Origin: Deltaproteobacteria bacterium
GTDB lineage: Bacteria > Desulfobacterota > Anaeroferrophillalia > Anaeroferrophillales > Tharpellaceae
Direction of reading: 5' to 3'
NCBI GenBank assembly: GCA_030640695.1
Contig: DAOWIX010000010.1
Span: 1 to 16,282, forward strand
Length of the DNA stretch: 16,282 bases
Translations under genes and position numbers: made by a program
Part shown: piece by piece, positions 15,009-16,282 of the stretch
Layout: each line of letters opens with the position of its first letter
Position numbering within the stretch: position 1 is the stretch's first letter
Notes under the pieces: model-generated
Databases searched by the model: none
What the model saw: the letters and a program-made list of their open reading frames with translations, nothing else
What the model was told of the DNA's origin: nothing

Positions 15009-16282
15009 TTACCGCAGACTAACTCAGTGAGAGTATTCACCAGTTCCAGAGAGGGACGATCATAAAAAACCCCGCTCTCGGCATCTTGGCCGTTAACACC
15101 TCTAAGGTAGAGATAGTAGACCCCGCCAAAGTTGGTTTCGAAGTCGTAATCGTTGAGGCGGTTTTGTAAAAACCGGTGCAGAGCTATCAGATAAAGATGG
15201 TACTGGAGAATATAATCTGAATCGAGCATGCACTGCTGCAGGGCCGAACCAGCATAATCTTCGTAAGTGGCCCCAAGATTATTAGTTTTCCAGTCGATCA
15301 GATAATATCTGTTATTAACGCTGAAAACAAGGTCAATAAATCCGTTGAGATAACCGCTACCCGGCAGATGGGCCGGGAACTTAATCTCCCAACCAGCAAT
15401 TTTATCCGATCCGGCTTGGCAAAAAGCGGGCAGTCCCTGACTTTTGATTACATCCGTTAACTTTTTCCCATCTAAAGATTCAGGCACCGGCAGAGAGAAC
15501 TCCATCTCCGGTCGTGCCAAAAGGCCCTCCTGTGAAAGTCTCAAATGACCATCAACACACGGCAAAGGGGTATTTAAGACCTGATCTATCATGAGCAAAA
15601 CCTTCTCTTTATACTCCGACAGAAGGCTTTCGTGAGCTGATGCTGGATCAGATTGCGGGGAGGCGATCAGTCCATAACGTTCAAGAGAGCTGCACACTAG
15701 GGCCTTGAGCTCATGATCGTTTTGCCAGCCGCTTTGCCGGACTATGGCGAAGTCCAATTTTTCAAAGATCGCATGGATGGCGTTGCCGGTTGCTGTCCCG
15801 CCGGGGAAATCTGCCAACGGCGGTGGTGCGCTTGGGTCAGAGGTTGCAGGCCGCTCCGACTTTACCAGTCCCGTTAACGGCTCATGGTAGCGCTCGGCCG
15901 TCAAGCGGGAAAAACTCAACTGCCCTTTTTCGGGCAAGAGTCGGCGTTTAAAGCTGCGAGCCGTTATGGCAAGCGGCTCAAGAAGATCGGAATTGAGCTG
16001 TTTATGGCTCCACACCGGGGTTTCGCGGACAATCTCAGGAATCTCCTCCCAAAGCTCCGCTTTTTCGTCATCGATCACGTTCAAGCTCGGTGCCGGGCCG
16101 CCTTTAGCGATAAATTCCTGCCGCTCACTCTCGCTGCGTGGCGGCCGCCGCAGATACATAAGTGCGGTTTTGCCGCTGTCTCGAAGCTGCGGCCAAGCCA
16201 GATAGATAGAAGATTGGGCCCGGGTCAGGGCAACGTAGAGAAGTCTTAAATTTTCCGCCAGTTCTTCTCCAGCGGCAGCCTC
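15005..16282 (-). CDS. recB: RecBCD helicase-nuclease subunit RecB (exodeoxyribonuclease V beta), C-terminal part
   Basis: Partial: the frame is open to the right edge, so the ATG at 16159 is internal. The 425 visible residues begin just before the UvrD-type helicase motif VI (LRLLYVALTRAQ, residues 12-23). The C-terminal nuclease domain follows: the first metal-site His is in NAIHAIFEKLDF (His 170), then GFIDLVF (Asp 317) and YYLIDWKTN (Asp 330, Lys 332), corresponding to His956, Asp1067, Asp1080 and Lys1082 of E. coli RecB. The segment LQYHLYLIALHRFL and FGGVYYLYLRG are also typical. The nuclease is therefore expected to be active and this is RecB, not AddA, which fits recD as the next gene. 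The stop TGA overlaps the recD GTG by four bases. The missing 5' part should hold Walker A and the other helicase motifs. Confidence 0.94.
   Translation of the reverse strand, partial: EAAAGEELAENLRLLYVALTRAQSSIYLAWPQLRDSGKTALMYLRRPPRSESERQEFIAKGGPAPSLNVIDDEKAELWEEIPEIVRETPVWSHKQLNSDLLEPLAITARSFKRRLLPEKGQLSFSRLTAERYHEPLTGLVKSERPATSDPSAPPPLADFPGGTATGNAIHAIFEKLDFAIVRQSGWQNDHELKALVCSSLERYGLIASPQSDPASAHESLLSEYKEKVLLMIDQVLNTPLPCVDGHLRLSQEGLLARPEMEFSLPVPESLDGKKLTDVIKSQGLPAFCQAGSDKIAGWEIKFPAHLPGSGYLNGFIDLVFSVNNRYYLIDWKTNNLGATYEDYAGSALQQCMLDSDYILQYHLYLIALHRFLQNRLNDYDFETNFGGVYYLYLRGVNGQDAESGVFYDRPSLELVNTLTELVCGK

Noticed and set aside
16157..16159. ATG as the start of recB
   Set aside because: The upstream frame is open to the window edge and encodes helicase motif VI, so this Met is internal.
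1..16282. Mobile element, phage or defence island
   Set aside because: No transposase, integrase, toxin-antitoxin pair, restriction gene or tRNA-linked attachment site was seen; RecBCD is a core repair complex.

Overview
The window reads as ordinary chromosomal sequence from a Gram-negative bacterium. It is densely coded, at about 50% GC by eye, and I see no transposase, integrase, phage gene, CRISPR array, tRNA or rRNA. The gene set points to a respiratory quinone-using anaerobe or facultative anaerobe, probably of the old Deltaproteobacteria (Desulfobacterota, perhaps Desulfuromonadales-like). The evidence is a UbiA-family prenyltransferase near a long-chain polyprenyl diphosphate synthase, glyS followed directly by pyruvate phosphate dikinase, a RecBCD-type nuclease, and a lipoprotein thioredoxin. 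The taxonomic call is inference from gene order and family flavour, not a database result.

Layout. About 2-11878 is a plus-strand run of ten genes: 3'-truncated-at-left ubiA-type prenyltransferase (its 5' end lies outside), a DUF1015 protein, a TrmN6-type tRNA adenine methyltransferase, ispB-type polyprenyl synthase, thioredoxin, TlpA/ResA-like lipoprotein thioredoxin, glyS, ppdK, a COG2231-type HhH-GPD DNA glycosylase, and a DUF484-like plus GGDEF diguanylate cyclase. From 11905 to the right edge the minus strand carries recB (C-terminal part only), recD, and a membrane-anchored PDZ protein. These three are joined by 4-base start/stop overlaps. The two convergent blocks meet at a stem-loop that looks like a terminator in both directions.

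How the genes fit together. UbiA-type enzyme and IspB supply prenyl transfer and the prenyl tail for a respiratory quinone. Thioredoxin (cytoplasm) and the TlpA-like lipoprotein (periplasmic side of a membrane) give thiol redox control on either side of the inner membrane. GlyS is half of the glycyl-tRNA synthetase; its alpha partner GlyQ is not beside it here. PpdK interconverts pyruvate and PEP. The DNA glycosylase and RecBD are repair functions. The PDZ protein translated with recD has no obvious repair role.

Non-coding content. No gap without a gene exceeds 300 bases. The gaps hold a 7-base tandem repeat (640-686) whose unit and downstream flank recur upstream of glyS and, inverted, downstream of glyS. 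They also hold a different repeat/hairpin downstream of ppdK, short perfect hairpins upstream of DUF1015 and glyS, and two sigma70-like promoters (upstream of ispB and trxA). I found no convincing new multi-gene system. The best leads are the dispersed heptamer element, the glyS gene without glyQ, the PDZ gene coupled to recBD, and a DNA glycosylase lacking one ligand of its expected iron-sulfur site.
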